From the NCBI GenBank assembly GCA_947627785.1, contig CANQXC010000116.1, forward strand, positions 1-8,860: a stretch of DNA of 8,860 bases, written 5' to 3'. The notes under the pieces are model-generated. The model ran no database searches. It saw only the letters and a program-made list of their open reading frames with translations, and had not been told where the DNA came from. The position numbers and the translations under genes were made by a program. Position 1 is the first letter of the stretch. Every line of letters begins with the position of its first letter. The DNA is from an uncultured Clostridia bacterium. Its GTDB lineage: Bacteria > Bacillota > Clostridia > TANB77 > CAG-508. Of the stretch, positions 1 through 6,854 are shown piece after piece.

Positions 1-36
1 TTAACACTTATGATTAATTAGAGGAGGTTTATTACT

Positions 37-171
37 ATGAAAATGACATATCAACCAAAAAATAGACAAGAAAAGAAGGTTCATGGATTTAGAGCAAGAA
101 TGAAAACTAGAAGTGGAAGAAATGTTTTAAAAGCAAGAAAAGCTAAAGGAAGAAAAAAAATTACTGTATAA
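37..171 (+). CDS. rpmH: 50S ribosomal protein L34 (bL34)
   Basis: This 44-residue, strongly basic protein is a structural component of the large ribosomal subunit that binds 23S rRNA. It reads MKMTYQPKNRQ at the start, then KKVHGFRARM and finally KARKAKGRKKITV, which is the bL34 signature along its whole length (family usual length 44-46). The ATG at 37 follows a strong GAGGAGG Shine-Dalgarno sequence at 21-27 with 9 bases of spacing, so the start is secure. rpmH normally sits between dnaA and rnpA beside the origin of replication, and rnpA does follow here after a 134-bp A/T-rich spacer. Its promoter is probably left of the window. Family identity is seen directly. The proximity of dnaA and oriC is inferred from the conserved gene order of Firmicutes. 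Confidence 0.97.
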   Translation: MKMTYQPKNRQEKKVHGFRARMKTRSGRNVLKARKAKGRKKITV

Positions 172-186
172 AAATATTATAGAAAA

Positions 187-209
187 TTAATTTAAAAATT
201 TTAAATTAA
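187..209. repeat. A/T-only palindrome in the rpmH-rnpA spacer
   Basis: Two perfect 11-bp arms, TTAATTTAAAA and TTTTAAATTAA, surround a single central base. A second near-palindrome with 8-bp arms (TTAATATT, AATATTAA) lies at 227-244. The spacer is almost pure A/T, so chance inverted repeats are likely. No G/C stem or U-tract typical of an intrinsic terminator is present. Function, if any, is unknown: protein-binding site, weak hairpin or nothing. Confidence 0.35.
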
Positions 210-305
210 ATAAAATATTTTATATGTTAATATTGAAATATTAAGTTTAATCTATATATGTAAAAATTGAAATTTTTTCTATACAATAAAAAATGAGTGA
301 TGAAA

Positions 306-644
306 ATGAAAAAAACAGTAATGCTAAAAAAAAATTATGAATTTAGAGGAGTTCTAAATAAAGGAATTTGTTCTAGAGGTTTTTTATTGGATATTTATAT
401 AAGAAAAAACAATAAAAAAATAAATCAGTTAGGAATAGCTGTTAGTAAGAAAGCAGGAAACAGTGTAAAAAGAAATAAAATAAAAAGATTAATAAGAGAA
501 AATTATAGGCTTTTTGAAAAAGATTTAGATGTTGGAAATAGTATTGTCATATTATGGAAGAAAAAAATAGATTATAATAATTTTAATTTTTATGATGTAA
601 AAAATGATATTTTTAATATTTTTACTAAATTAAAAATATTGTAG
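306..644 (+). CDS. rnpA: ribonuclease P protein component
   Basis: This is the small basic protein subunit of RNase P. It binds the catalytic RNA and helps cleave 5' leaders from precursor tRNAs. From ATG 306 it has 112 residues, the usual family length, and opens MKKTVMLKKNYEFR, typical of clostridial RnpA. The RNR signature region is clear: SVKRNKIKRLIRENYR at residues 53-68, with the hydrophobic AVSKKAG strand just before it. Alternative in-frame starts exist at ATG 300 and GTG 297. I prefer 306 because family members start MKKT and a weak GAGTGA at 295-300 is 5 bases upstream; the other starts have only A/T-rich sequence before them. The TAG stop lies inside the yidD ribosome binding site, so the two genes are probably translated from one message. 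Confidence 0.93.
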   Translation: MKKTVMLKKNYEFRGVLNKGICSRGFLLDIYIRKNNKKINQLGIAVSKKAGNSVKRNKIKRLIRENYRLFEKDLDVGNSIVILWKKKIDYNNFNFYDVKNDIFNIFTKLKIL

Positions 645-658
645 GAGAAATATGAAAT

Positions 659-934
659 ATGAAAAAAATTTTTTTATTAAAATTTAATAAAATAAGCCTT
701 TCTATAAAAAATATAATAAAAAAAATAGTTATATTTTTTATAAAAATATATAAAAAATATTTTTCTCCAATATTTGTATATTTTGGAATTCACTGTAAAT
801 ATTATCCAACTTGCTCACAATATGCAAGACAAGCAATAGAAAAATATGGAATAATTAAAGGAATTGGATTAAGCATAAAAAGATTTTTAAAATGTAATCC
901 TTTTTCAAGAGGAGGATATGACCCTGTAAAATAG
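659..934 (+). CDS. yidD: membrane protein insertion efficiency factor YidD
   Basis: This 91-residue protein belongs to the YidD family, small membrane-associated proteins that aid insertion by YidC; the biochemical role is not fully defined. The family core is unmistakable: IKIYKKYFSP (about residues 29-38), CKYYPTCSQYARQAIEKYG (46-64), then KCNPFSRGGYDPVK at the C-terminus. The first 28 or so residues form a Lys/Ile/Phe-rich basic amphipathic stretch, longer than in many relatives (often 70-85 residues in all), and probably lie along the inner membrane face. The ATG at 659 is served by AGGAG at 643-647, which overlaps the rnpA stop. An earlier ATG at 652 is in another frame and soon stops. 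The yidC gene follows after 8 bases, fitting a shared role in membrane insertion. Confidence 0.93.
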   Translation: MKKIFLLKFNKISLSIKNIIKKIVIFFIKIYKKYFSPIFVYFGIHCKYYPTCSQYARQAIEKYGIIKGIGLSIKRFLKCNPFSRGGYDPVK

Positions 935-942
935 GAGGAAAA

Positions 943-1812
943 ATGATAAATTTCTTTGCAGGTATATTTGGTTATATTTTAAACTGGATATACATATTAG
1001 TTAAAAATTATGGATTAGCAATAATTATTTTTTCAGTTTTAGTAAAGTTAATTATGTTACCATTATCAATAAAACAACAGAAGACATTAAAGAAAAACGA
1101 AAAAATCCAGAAAGAAATGCAAATATTGCAAATAAAACATAAAGGAAATCCAGAAAGATTAAATCAAGAAATGATGGATTTATATAAAAGAGAAAAAATT
1201 AATCCTTTTGGAGGATGTTTTAGTGTTATTATACAAATAATATTACTTTTATCAATGTTTTATTTAGTAAGAAGTCCTCTTACATTTATGAAGCAAATTG
1301 ATGAAAAAACTATTACAGCTAAAATAGATGAAATAAAAAAAGAAAATGGAGAATTTAGCATAAGCAGAACATATCCTGAAATGAGTGTTATCAAATATAT
1401 TCAAGAAAAAAATTTAACTGAAAATGAAATGTATATTAACATGGATTTTCTTGGATTAAATTTAAGTAAAGTACCTCAAGAAGAATATTCAGATCCAAAG
1501 GTTTTCATTATACCAGTATTATATGTAATTTCATCTATAATATCAATAAAATTAACATCAAATGTAAAACCTAAAAAAGAGGAAGAAAGTAAGGCTTTAA
1601 CTAGTAAAAAGGATAATGATGAAATGGATCAAGCAGAAATGACAGCACAGATGAATAAAACTATGTCATGGATGATGCCAATCTTATCAGTATCTATTTC
1701 TCTAGTAGCACCATTAGGATTAGCTTTATATTGGTTTGTAAATAATATTATAATGATAATTGAAAGAATAATTTTAAATAAAGTTTTCTCTAAAGAAGAA
1801 AGTGAGGAATAA
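943..1812 (+). CDS. yidC: YidC/Oxa1-family membrane protein insertase
   Basis: This 289-residue insertase places and folds proteins in the cytoplasmic membrane, alone or with SecYEG. Visible layout: an N-terminal amphipathic/hydrophobic segment (3-20), a first membrane span (about 24-41, ending KLIMLPLSIKQQ), a charged cytoplasmic coiled-coil hairpin (45-88), the family motif NPFGGCFSVIIQ (87-98) opening the next span, a long outer loop (about 111-185), a third span (186-204), a Lys/Glu-rich cytoplasmic loop (208-235), and two closing spans (243-275) with APLGLALYWFVNN. The N-terminus has no lipobox, unlike Bacillus SpoIIIJ. The hydrophilic-groove arginine of SpoIIIJ appears as Lys35. ATG 943 follows AGGAGG at 933-938, which overlaps the yidD stop. 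Size and topology fit a Gram-positive YidC. Confidence 0.95.
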   Translation: MINFFAGIFGYILNWIYILVKNYGLAIIIFSVLVKLIMLPLSIKQQKTLKKNEKIQKEMQILQIKHKGNPERLNQEMMDLYKREKINPFGGCFSVIIQIILLLSMFYLVRSPLTFMKQIDEKTITAKIDEIKKENGEFSISRTYPEMSVIKYIQEKNLTENEMYINMDFLGLNLSKVPQEEYSDPKVFIIPVLYVISSIISIKLTSNVKPKKEEESKALTSKKDNDEMDQAEMTAQMNKTMSWMMPILSVSISLVAPLGLALYWFVNNIIMIIERIILNKVFSKEESEE

Positions 1813-1853
1813 TTAGTATTTAATTATCTATCTAAGTTAACACTAATTATTTT
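1806..1853 (+). other. A/T-rich hairpin across the yidC stop codon
   Basis: Bases 1808-1817 (AATAATTAGT) pair perfectly with 1842-1851 (ACTAATTATT), and two further G-U pairs extend the stem outward to 1806 and 1853. The loop is 24 bases. A short T-rich stretch ends the right arm. The stem has almost no G/C and the loop is large, so this is a weak candidate terminator or processing site, or chance. It sits between yidC and jag, which otherwise look like one transcript. Confidence 0.3.
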
Positions 1854-1889
1854 CTAAAATGTTGTATTTTGGAAAGGAATGTGAAAAAG

Positions 1890-2573
1890 ATGGCTAAATC
1901 AATAATTGTAGAAGGTAAAACTACTGCAGAAGCAATTGAAAAAGGATTAAAAGAGTTAAAAGTATCTAAAAATATGGTAGAAATAAAAACATTAGAGGAA
2001 GAAAAAAAGAGAAGTTTTTATAGTATTTTAGCACCAAGAGTTGTTAAAGTTGAGATGACTTTAAAAGAAGATATTAATCCAGAAACAAAAAATGTAATAA
2101 AAAAGAAAAAAGAAATTAATACGAATATGGATGAAATAGAAGCAGTTGCAACGAAATTAAAAGAATTTTTTAATTCAATTATAGATGATGCAGAATGTAA
2201 GGTAGAAATTGAAAATTTTAATATTTGTGTAAAAATTAATGGAGAAAATATTAATCATTTAATAGGATATAGAGGAGCAACAATAAATGCATTGCAAACA
2301 ATTGCTAGTGCAATTGCAAATAAAAATTCATCTTCTAAAATAATAGTTATGGTAGATGTAGGAAATTATAGAGAAAAAAGAGAAAAGACGTTGGAAGAGT
2401 TAGCAGAAAAAATTTCAAAAACAGTAATAAAAACAAAAAAATCTATAACATTAGAACCAATGACTGCATATGAAAGAAAAATTATTCACACAAAATTACA
2501 AGATAGTGATAAAGTAAAAACTTTTAGTAAAGGTGAAGAACCACATAGAAGAGTGGTAATAGCTTTAAAATAA
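1890..2573 (+). CDS. jag: Jag/KhpB-type RNA-binding protein (Jag-N, KH and R3H domains)
   Basis: This 227-residue cytoplasmic single-stranded nucleic-acid-binding protein is called Jag, KhpB or EloR. In other Gram-positive bacteria it pairs with KhpA and affects cell elongation and division. Domains in order: a Jag-N domain (about 1-58, IIVEGKTTAEAIEKGLKEL), a short Lys-rich linker, a KH domain with the GxxG loop GYRG at 126-129 (HLIGYRGATINALQ), and a C-terminal R3H domain with R196 and H200 in RKIIH and the ending EEPHRRVVIALK. The end of Jag-N is unusual: the common KGFLG-type motif reads KRSFYSILAPRVVKV. I start at ATG 1890 (MAKSIIVEGKT), 11 bases after AAGGA at 1874-1878. GTG 1881 and TTG 1869 are in frame but poorly spaced. 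Jag next to yidC is the conserved order. A terminator follows. Confidence 0.93.
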   Translation: MAKSIIVEGKTTAEAIEKGLKELKVSKNMVEIKTLEEEKKRSFYSILAPRVVKVEMTLKEDINPETKNVIKKKKEINTNMDEIEAVATKLKEFFNSIIDDAECKVEIENFNICVKINGENINHLIGYRGATINALQTIASAIANKNSSSKIIVMVDVGNYREKREKTLEELAEKISKTVIKTKKSITLEPMTAYERKIIHTKLQDSDKVKTFSKGEEPHRRVVIALK

Positions 2574-2590
2574 TAAACTATATAAAAATG

Positions 2591-2614
2591 GCAGATTAAT
2601 ATATCTGCTTTTTT
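2591..2614 (+). terminator. intrinsic terminator after jag
   Basis: GCAGAT (2591-2596) and ATCTGC (2603-2608) form a perfect 6-bp stem with a 6-base loop, and G2590 can add a G-U pair. Six T residues (2609-2614) follow at once. This is a textbook rho-independent terminator 17 bases after the jag stop codon. It should end, or partly end, the transcript carrying rnpA-yidD-yidC-jag. Confidence 0.85.
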
Positions 2615-2629
2615 AAATATAGAAAAAAA

Positions 2630-2635
2630 TATAAT
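2630..2635 (+). promoter_or_regulatory. candidate -10 element for mnmE
   Basis: A perfect TATAAT hexamer lies 47 bases before the mnmE start and 15 bases after the jag terminator, where a new promoter would be expected. The -35 position is poor: the best match is TGCTTT at 2606-2611 with an 18-bp spacer, which falls inside the terminator. In sequence this A/T-rich a TATAAT may be chance. Confidence 0.4.
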
Positions 2636-2682
2636 TAATTAAAAATAATAAAATAATTTTATTTTAGAAAGGAAAATATAAA

Positions 2683-4059
2683 ATGTCAACTATTGTAGCA
2701 ATATCAACAGCACCAGCTATTGGAGGCATAGGAATAGTTAGATTAAGTGGAGAAAAATGTTTTGAAATATTAAATAAAATATTTGTGCAAAAAAATCCAC
2801 AAAAAATAGAGGAGATAAATGGGTATCAAATTAAATATGGAAAAATTATAGATCCTGAGACTAACCAAGTTGTAGATGAGGTGCTGGTATCTTATTTTAA
2901 AAAACCAAAAAGTTATACAGCAGAAAATATGTGTGAAATTAATTCACATGGAAATATGGTTGTTTTAAGGAAAATTATGCAATTATGTATAAATAGTGGA
3001 GCTGTTTTAGCTGAGCCAGGTGAATTTACAAAAAGGGCTTTTTTTAATGGAAGAATAGACTTAACTCAAGCTGAAGCAACAATAGATATAATAAATGCTC
3101 AAAGTGCAAGAGAAGCACAAGAATCTGCAAATCAATTAGAGGGATTTTTATCAAAAAAAATTAATTTAATAAAAAATAAAATTATGAATATAATGGTAGA
3201 TATCGAAGCAAATATTGATTATCCAGAATATGATTTAGAGGAAATCTCTTATAAAAAATCTATTGAAAGTTTAAAAAATATTGAAAATGATTTATTAAAA
3301 TTAGCACAAACTTTTGAAAATGGAAAAATTCTTAAAGAAGGTATAAAACTTGCTATAATAGGAAGTCCTAATGCCGGAAAATCATCTTTATTAAATAAAA
3401 TTTTACATGAAGACAGAGCAATTGTAACAGATATAGCAGGTACAACTAGAGATACAATAGAGGAAAAAGTGATTTTTGAGGGTATACCATTTAAATTAGT
3501 TGATACAGCAGGAATAAGAGATACAGATAATAAAATAGAGCAGATTGGAATTGAAAAATCTAAGAAAGCAGCAAGTGAATGCGATATTTTAATTGCAGTT
3601 TTTGATAATTCAAAAGAATTACAGCAAGAAGATATTGAAATATTAAAATTGGTAAAAACAAAAAAATCAATAATAATTTTAAATAAAATAGATTTAAAAG
3701 AATCTAATTTAGAAAAAAATACTGAAATTATAAATTGCAATAAAAAAGTAATAAAAATGTCTTTAAAAGAAGATGATGGAGTAGATGAATTATTTAAAGA
3801 GTTAATTAAAATGGTTAATTTTAGTGAAATTACTATGGATAATGAATTAATTATTACCAATATAAGACATCAAGAGTTAATTAATAAAGCAATTAAAAGC
3901 ACAAGAATGGCCATAAACGATTTAAAATCAGCTATGCCTATAGATATTGTATCTATAAATATAAAACAGATTCTAGAGGATTTAGGAGAAATTACAGGAG
4001 ATAATGTTTCTGAAGATATTATTAAGAGTATTTTTTCTAAATTTTGCCTAGGAAAATAA
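2683..4059 (+). CDS. mnmE: tRNA modification GTPase MnmE
   Basis: MnmE is a GTPase that works with MnmG to place an aminomethyl or carboxymethylaminomethyl group on C5 of the wobble uridine (U34) of certain tRNAs, using a methylene-tetrahydrofolate carbon. The protein has 458 residues, normal for the family. The N-terminal folate-binding/dimerization domain opens STIVAISTAPAIGGIGIVRLSG-like sequence. A Ras-like G domain is inserted in a helical domain: G1 GSPNAGKSS (227-235), G2 GTTRDT (253-258), G3 DTAG (274-277), G4 NKID (334-337). The C-terminal catalytic Cys motif is FCLGK (454-458, Cys455), against the common FCIGK. ATG 2683 is 9 bases after AGAAAGGA (2666-2673). mnmG follows after a 92-bp spacer. 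All key residues are present, so it should be functional. Confidence 0.97.
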   Translation: MSTIVAISTAPAIGGIGIVRLSGEKCFEILNKIFVQKNPQKIEEINGYQIKYGKIIDPETNQVVDEVLVSYFKKPKSYTAENMCEINSHGNMVVLRKIMQLCINSGAVLAEPGEFTKRAFFNGRIDLTQAEATIDIINAQSAREAQESANQLEGFLSKKINLIKNKIMNIMVDIEANIDYPEYDLEEISYKKSIESLKNIENDLLKLAQTFENGKILKEGIKLAIIGSPNAGKSSLLNKILHEDRAIVTDIAGTTRDTIEEKVIFEGIPFKLVDTAGIRDTDNKIEQIGIEKSKKAASECDILIAVFDNSKELQQEDIEILKLVKTKKSIIILNKIDLKESNLEKNTEIINCNKKVIKMSLKEDDGVDELFKELIKMVNFSEITMDNELIITNIRHQELINKAIKSTRMAINDLKSAMPIDIVSINIKQILEDLGEITGDNVSEDIIKSIFSKFCLGK

Positions 4060-4151
4060 AATATATGTTAATATATACAATATTTAAATAAATGTTAAAA
4101 ATATAAAATAATAGAAATATAAAATCAAATTAAATGGAAAGAGGAAATATA

Positions 4152-6026
4152 ATGAAATACAAAGCAGGAGATTATGATGTAGCAGTAATTGGAGCTGGAC
4201 ATGCAGGATGTGAAGCTGCACTTGCATGTGCGAGAAAAGGGCATAAGACACTATTGTTTTCTATAACATTAGAAAATATAGCAAATATGCCATGTAATCC
4301 TAATATAGGAGGAACATCTAAAGGTCATTTAGTTAGAGAGATAGATGCCTTAGGTGGAGAAATGGGAAAGAATATAGATAAATCTTTCATTCAATCTAAA
4401 ATGTTAAATAAATCAAAAGGACCAGCTGTATATTCTTTAAGAGCGCAAGCAGATAGAAAGAAATATCAACGAGAAATGAAAAAAACACTTGAGCAACAAG
4501 AAAATTTATATGTTAAGCAAGCAGAGATTGTGGATATAATTGTGGATAATTGGGAAGTAAAAGGAGTTGAAACAAATATTGGTGCTATATATAATGTTAA
4601 AGCTGTTATATTAGCTACAGGTACATATTTAAAAGGAAAGATATTTATAGGAGAGGTTAATTTTGAAAGTGGACCAGATGGAGTTTTTCCAGCTAACAGA
4701 TTATCAGATTGTTTAAAAAAATTAAATATAGATATAGTAAGATTTAAAACTGGGACACCAGCGAGAGTAAATAAAAGAAGTATAGATTTTTCAAAAATGG
4801 AAATTCAAAATGGGGATGATGAAATTATACCTTTTTCTTTTGATAATGAAAATTTGAAAAAAGAACAAGTACCATGTTATTTAACATATACAAATGAAAA
4901 AACACACGAAATTATCAGAAAAAATCTACATCGTTCTCCATTATATTCTGGACAAATAGAAGGAACAGGACCAAGGTATTGTCCATCAATCGAAGATAAA
5001 GTGGTAAGATTTAGTGATAAGGAAAGACATCAAATTTTTATAGAGCCTATGGGAACAGATACAGAAGAGATGTATGTTCAGGGAATGAGTTCATCATTGC
5101 CTGAAGATGTTCAAATAGCTATGTATAGAACAATTCCAGGGTTAGAAAATGTAGAATTTACGAGACCTGCATATGCAATAGAATATGATTGTATAGAACC
5201 ATCACAATTAAAATTATCATTAGAATTAAAGAAAATAAAAGGAATGTTCTTTGCTGGACAAATAAATGGAACTTCTGGATACGAGGAGGCTGCTGCCCAG
5301 GGAATAATTGCAGGTATAAATGCAGCATTAGAAATAGAAGGAAAAGAGCCTGTTATATTACACCGATCAGATGCATATATTGGAGTTTTAATAGATGATA
5401 TAGTAACAAAAGGAACAAATGAACCATATAGAATGATGACCTCAAGAGCAGAATATAGATTGTTATTAAGACAAGATAATGCCGATATGAGATTAACAGA
5501 AATTGGTTATAAGGTAGGACTTATTTCAGAAGAAAAGTATCATAAATTTTTACAGAAGAGAACAAATATAGAAAAAGAAATTGAAAGATTAAGAAATACT
5601 ACAATTAAACCTACTGAAGAGGTTAACAAATTTTTAAAAGAACATAATTCTTCAGAAATAAATAATGGAATAAAGCTTGTAGATTTATTAAAAAGAACGG
5701 AAATAAGTTATAAAGATTTAAAAGATATTGATAAAAATGCCCCAGAATTAACAAGAGCAGAAAAAGAAGAAGTAGAAATAGAAATAAAATATGAAGGATA
5801 TATAAAATTACAATTAGAACAAGTATTAAAATTTAAGAAATTAGAAAATAAGGTATTACCAGAAAAAATAGATTATTTGAACTTGCAAGGAATAAGTTTA
5901 GAGGCAAGACAAAAATTAGATAAATATAGACCAACATCAATAGGACAAGCTTCTAGAATTTCTGGTATTTCACCAGCTGATATATCAGTATTACTTATTT
6001 ATTTAGAACAACTAAAACATAAATAA
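4152..6026 (+). CDS. mnmG: tRNA uridine-5-carboxymethylaminomethyl modification enzyme MnmG (GidA)
   Basis: MnmG is the FAD- and NADH-binding partner of MnmE in wobble-uridine modification of tRNA. The protein has 624 residues (family about 620-630). The N-terminal Rossmann motif GAGHAG is at 14-19. The conserved CNPNIGGTSKGHLVREIDALGG block follows (48-69), with Cys48. Next come LATGTYLKG (154-162) and KTGTPARV (199-206). The GTGPRYCPSIEDK block (271-283) holds Cys277, matching the second redox-type Cys of the family. FAGQINGTSGYEEAAAQG (367-384) is the second flavin-binding block, and a helical C-terminal domain completes it. I start at ATG 4152, 6 bases after AAAGAGGA (4138-4145). The in-frame ATG at 4134 precedes that ribosome binding site and would add six residues. 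Two DnaA-box-like 9-mers lie inside the gene (4529-4549). Confidence 0.97.
   Translation: MKYKAGDYDVAVIGAGHAGCEAALACARKGHKTLLFSITLENIANMPCNPNIGGTSKGHLVREIDALGGEMGKNIDKSFIQSKMLNKSKGPAVYSLRAQADRKKYQREMKKTLEQQENLYVKQAEIVDIIVDNWEVKGVETNIGAIYNVKAVILATGTYLKGKIFIGEVNFESGPDGVFPANRLSDCLKKLNIDIVRFKTGTPARVNKRSIDFSKMEIQNGDDEIIPFSFDNENLKKEQVPCYLTYTNEKTHEIIRKNLHRSPLYSGQIEGTGPRYCPSIEDKVVRFSDKERHQIFIEPMGTDTEEMYVQGMSSSLPEDVQIAMYRTIPGLENVEFTRPAYAIEYDCIEPSQLKLSLELKKIKGMFFAGQINGTSGYEEAAAQGIIAGINAALEIEGKEPVILHRSDAYIGVLIDDIVTKGTNEPYRMMTSRAEYRLLLRQDNADMRLTEIGYKVGLISEEKYHKFLQKRTNIEKEIERLRNTTIKPTEEVNKFLKEHNSSEINNGIKLVDLLKRTEISYKDLKDIDKNAPELTRAEKEEVEIEIKYEGYIKLQLEQVLKFKKLENKVLPEKIDYLNLQGISLEARQKLDKYRPTSIGQASRISGISPADISVLLIYLEQLKHK
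4529..4549 (-). promoter_or_regulatory. two DnaA-box-like 9-mers inside mnmG
   Basis: TGTGGATAT (4529-4537) and TGTGGATAA (4541-4549) are 12 bp apart start to start. Read on the minus strand the second is the exact consensus TTATCCACA and the first differs at one base. They arise from codons for a repeated Ile-Val-Asp in MnmG, so coding chance is a serious alternative. The region is origin-proximal, which makes DnaA binding conceivable but unproven. Confidence 0.3.
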
Positions 6027-6060
6027 TAAAAAAATCTAAAAAAATAGGAAAGGAAAGTAT

Positions 6061-6771
6061 ATGAGTTTTGAAACAAGCATCTTAGATAAAATGAATAAAA
6101 TAGGAATAAAGTTAAATAATGAACAAATAGAAAAATTTTATAAATATGAAAAAATTTTGTTAGAATGGAATGAAAAAATAAATTTAACAGCTATTGTAGA
6201 TGAAAATGAAATAATTTTGAAGCATTTTGTAGATTCAGCAATTATTACAAAGTATATCAAAAGTGAACAAAAAGTGGCTGATATAGGAACAGGAGCTGGA
6301 TTCCCAGGAATACCATTAAAAATAATAAATAAATATAATAATATTTATTTATTAGATTCTTTAAATAAAAGAATAAAATTTTTAGAAAAAGTTATTGAAA
6401 CACTAGAATTAAAAAATATTTGTGCTATACATTCAAGAGCGGAGGAAATAGGGCATAATAAAGAATTTAGACAACAATTTGATGTAGTAGTTTCAAGAGC
6501 TGTAGCAAAATTAAATGTCTTATTAGAATATATGTTACCATTAGCAAAAGTCGGAGGAACTTGTATTTGTTTAAAAGGTCCAAATGTTGAAAATGAAATA
6601 GAAGAAGCCCAAAATGCATTAAACGTATTAGGTGGTAAAATAGAAAAAATAGAAAATTTTAAGTTGCCAGATTCAGATAATGAAAGAAACTTAATATTTG
6701 TAAAATGTATAAAACAAATACAAAATAAATATCCACGTAAAGCGGGAACACCGACAACATTACCACTTTAA
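6061..6771 (+). CDS. rsmG: 16S rRNA (guanine(527)-N(7))-methyltransferase RsmG (GidB)
   Basis: RsmG transfers a methyl group from S-adenosylmethionine to N7 of G527 in 16S rRNA, in the 530 loop of the decoding centre; loss in other bacteria gives low-level streptomycin resistance. The 236-residue protein has the full family pattern: LLEWNEKINLTAI (33-45), HFVDSA (55-60), SAM-binding motif I DIGTGAGFPG (74-83), the acidic LLDSLNKRIKFL segment with Asp99 (97-108), SRAVA (145-149), and the characteristic C-terminal YPRKAGTP (224-231). ATG 6061 is preceded by AAAGGAAAG (6049-6057), with 6 bases between the AAGGA core and the start. It lies 34 bp after mnmG and most likely shares its transcript. 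A parS site begins 5 bp after the stop codon, followed by a probable terminator. Confidence 0.97.
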   Translation: MSFETSILDKMNKIGIKLNNEQIEKFYKYEKILLEWNEKINLTAIVDENEIILKHFVDSAIITKYIKSEQKVADIGTGAGFPGIPLKIINKYNNIYLLDSLNKRIKFLEKVIETLELKNICAIHSRAEEIGHNKEFRQQFDVVVSRAVAKLNVLLEYMLPLAKVGGTCICLKGPNVENEIEEAQNALNVLGGKIEKIENFKLPDSDNERNLIFVKCIKQIQNKYPRKAGTPTTLPL

Positions 6772-6776
6772 AGAGA

Positions 6777-6792
6777 TGTTTCACGTGAAACA
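6777..6792. promoter_or_regulatory. parS: parS centromere site 1
   Basis: TGTTTCACGTGAAACA is an exact match to the 16-bp palindromic parS consensus bound by ParB/Spo0J. It begins 5 bp after the rsmG stop codon and lies upstream of parA-parB, whose product should bind it. Perfect sequence and location make the call very firm. Confidence 0.96.
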
Positions 6793-6820
6793 AATTTATA
6801 AAACTATTGATATAACTGAT

Positions 6821-6852
6821 AAAGAGCTGTTAAATAAAAATAACAGTTCTTT
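6821..6852 (+). terminator. probable intrinsic terminator after rsmG, between two parS sites
   Basis: AAAGAGCTGTTA (6821-6832) pairs with TAACAGTTCTTT (6841-6852) over 12 bp with one G-U pair; the loop is 8 bases (AATAAAAA). The right arm ends in TTCTTTT and the left begins in an A-run, so it could act on both strands, better on +. It would stop mnmE-mnmG-rsmG transcription before the parA promoter. Confidence 0.65.
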
Positions 6853-6854
6853 TA

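Noticed and set aside
9..14. TATGAT as a -10 element for rpmH
   Set aside because: It would start transcription at about base 21, within the ribosome binding site, leaving almost no leader; the -35 would be outside the window and cannot be checked.
233..260. TTGAAA / TATATG as an rnpA promoter
   Set aside because: Spacing is 16 bp but both hexamers are weak, and such matches are common in sequence this A/T-rich.
3249..3860. 203-codon open frame on the minus strand
   Set aside because: It lies entirely inside mnmE, whose GTPase motifs are intact. The minus-strand protein is a Ser/Ile/Phe-rich complement of Lys/Glu/Asn codons with no recognisable family.
5189..5398. 69-codon + strand frame inside mnmG
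   Set aside because: It overlaps the conserved FAD-binding block of MnmG in another frame, and its composition is Arg/Lys/Cys/Trp-rich noise.
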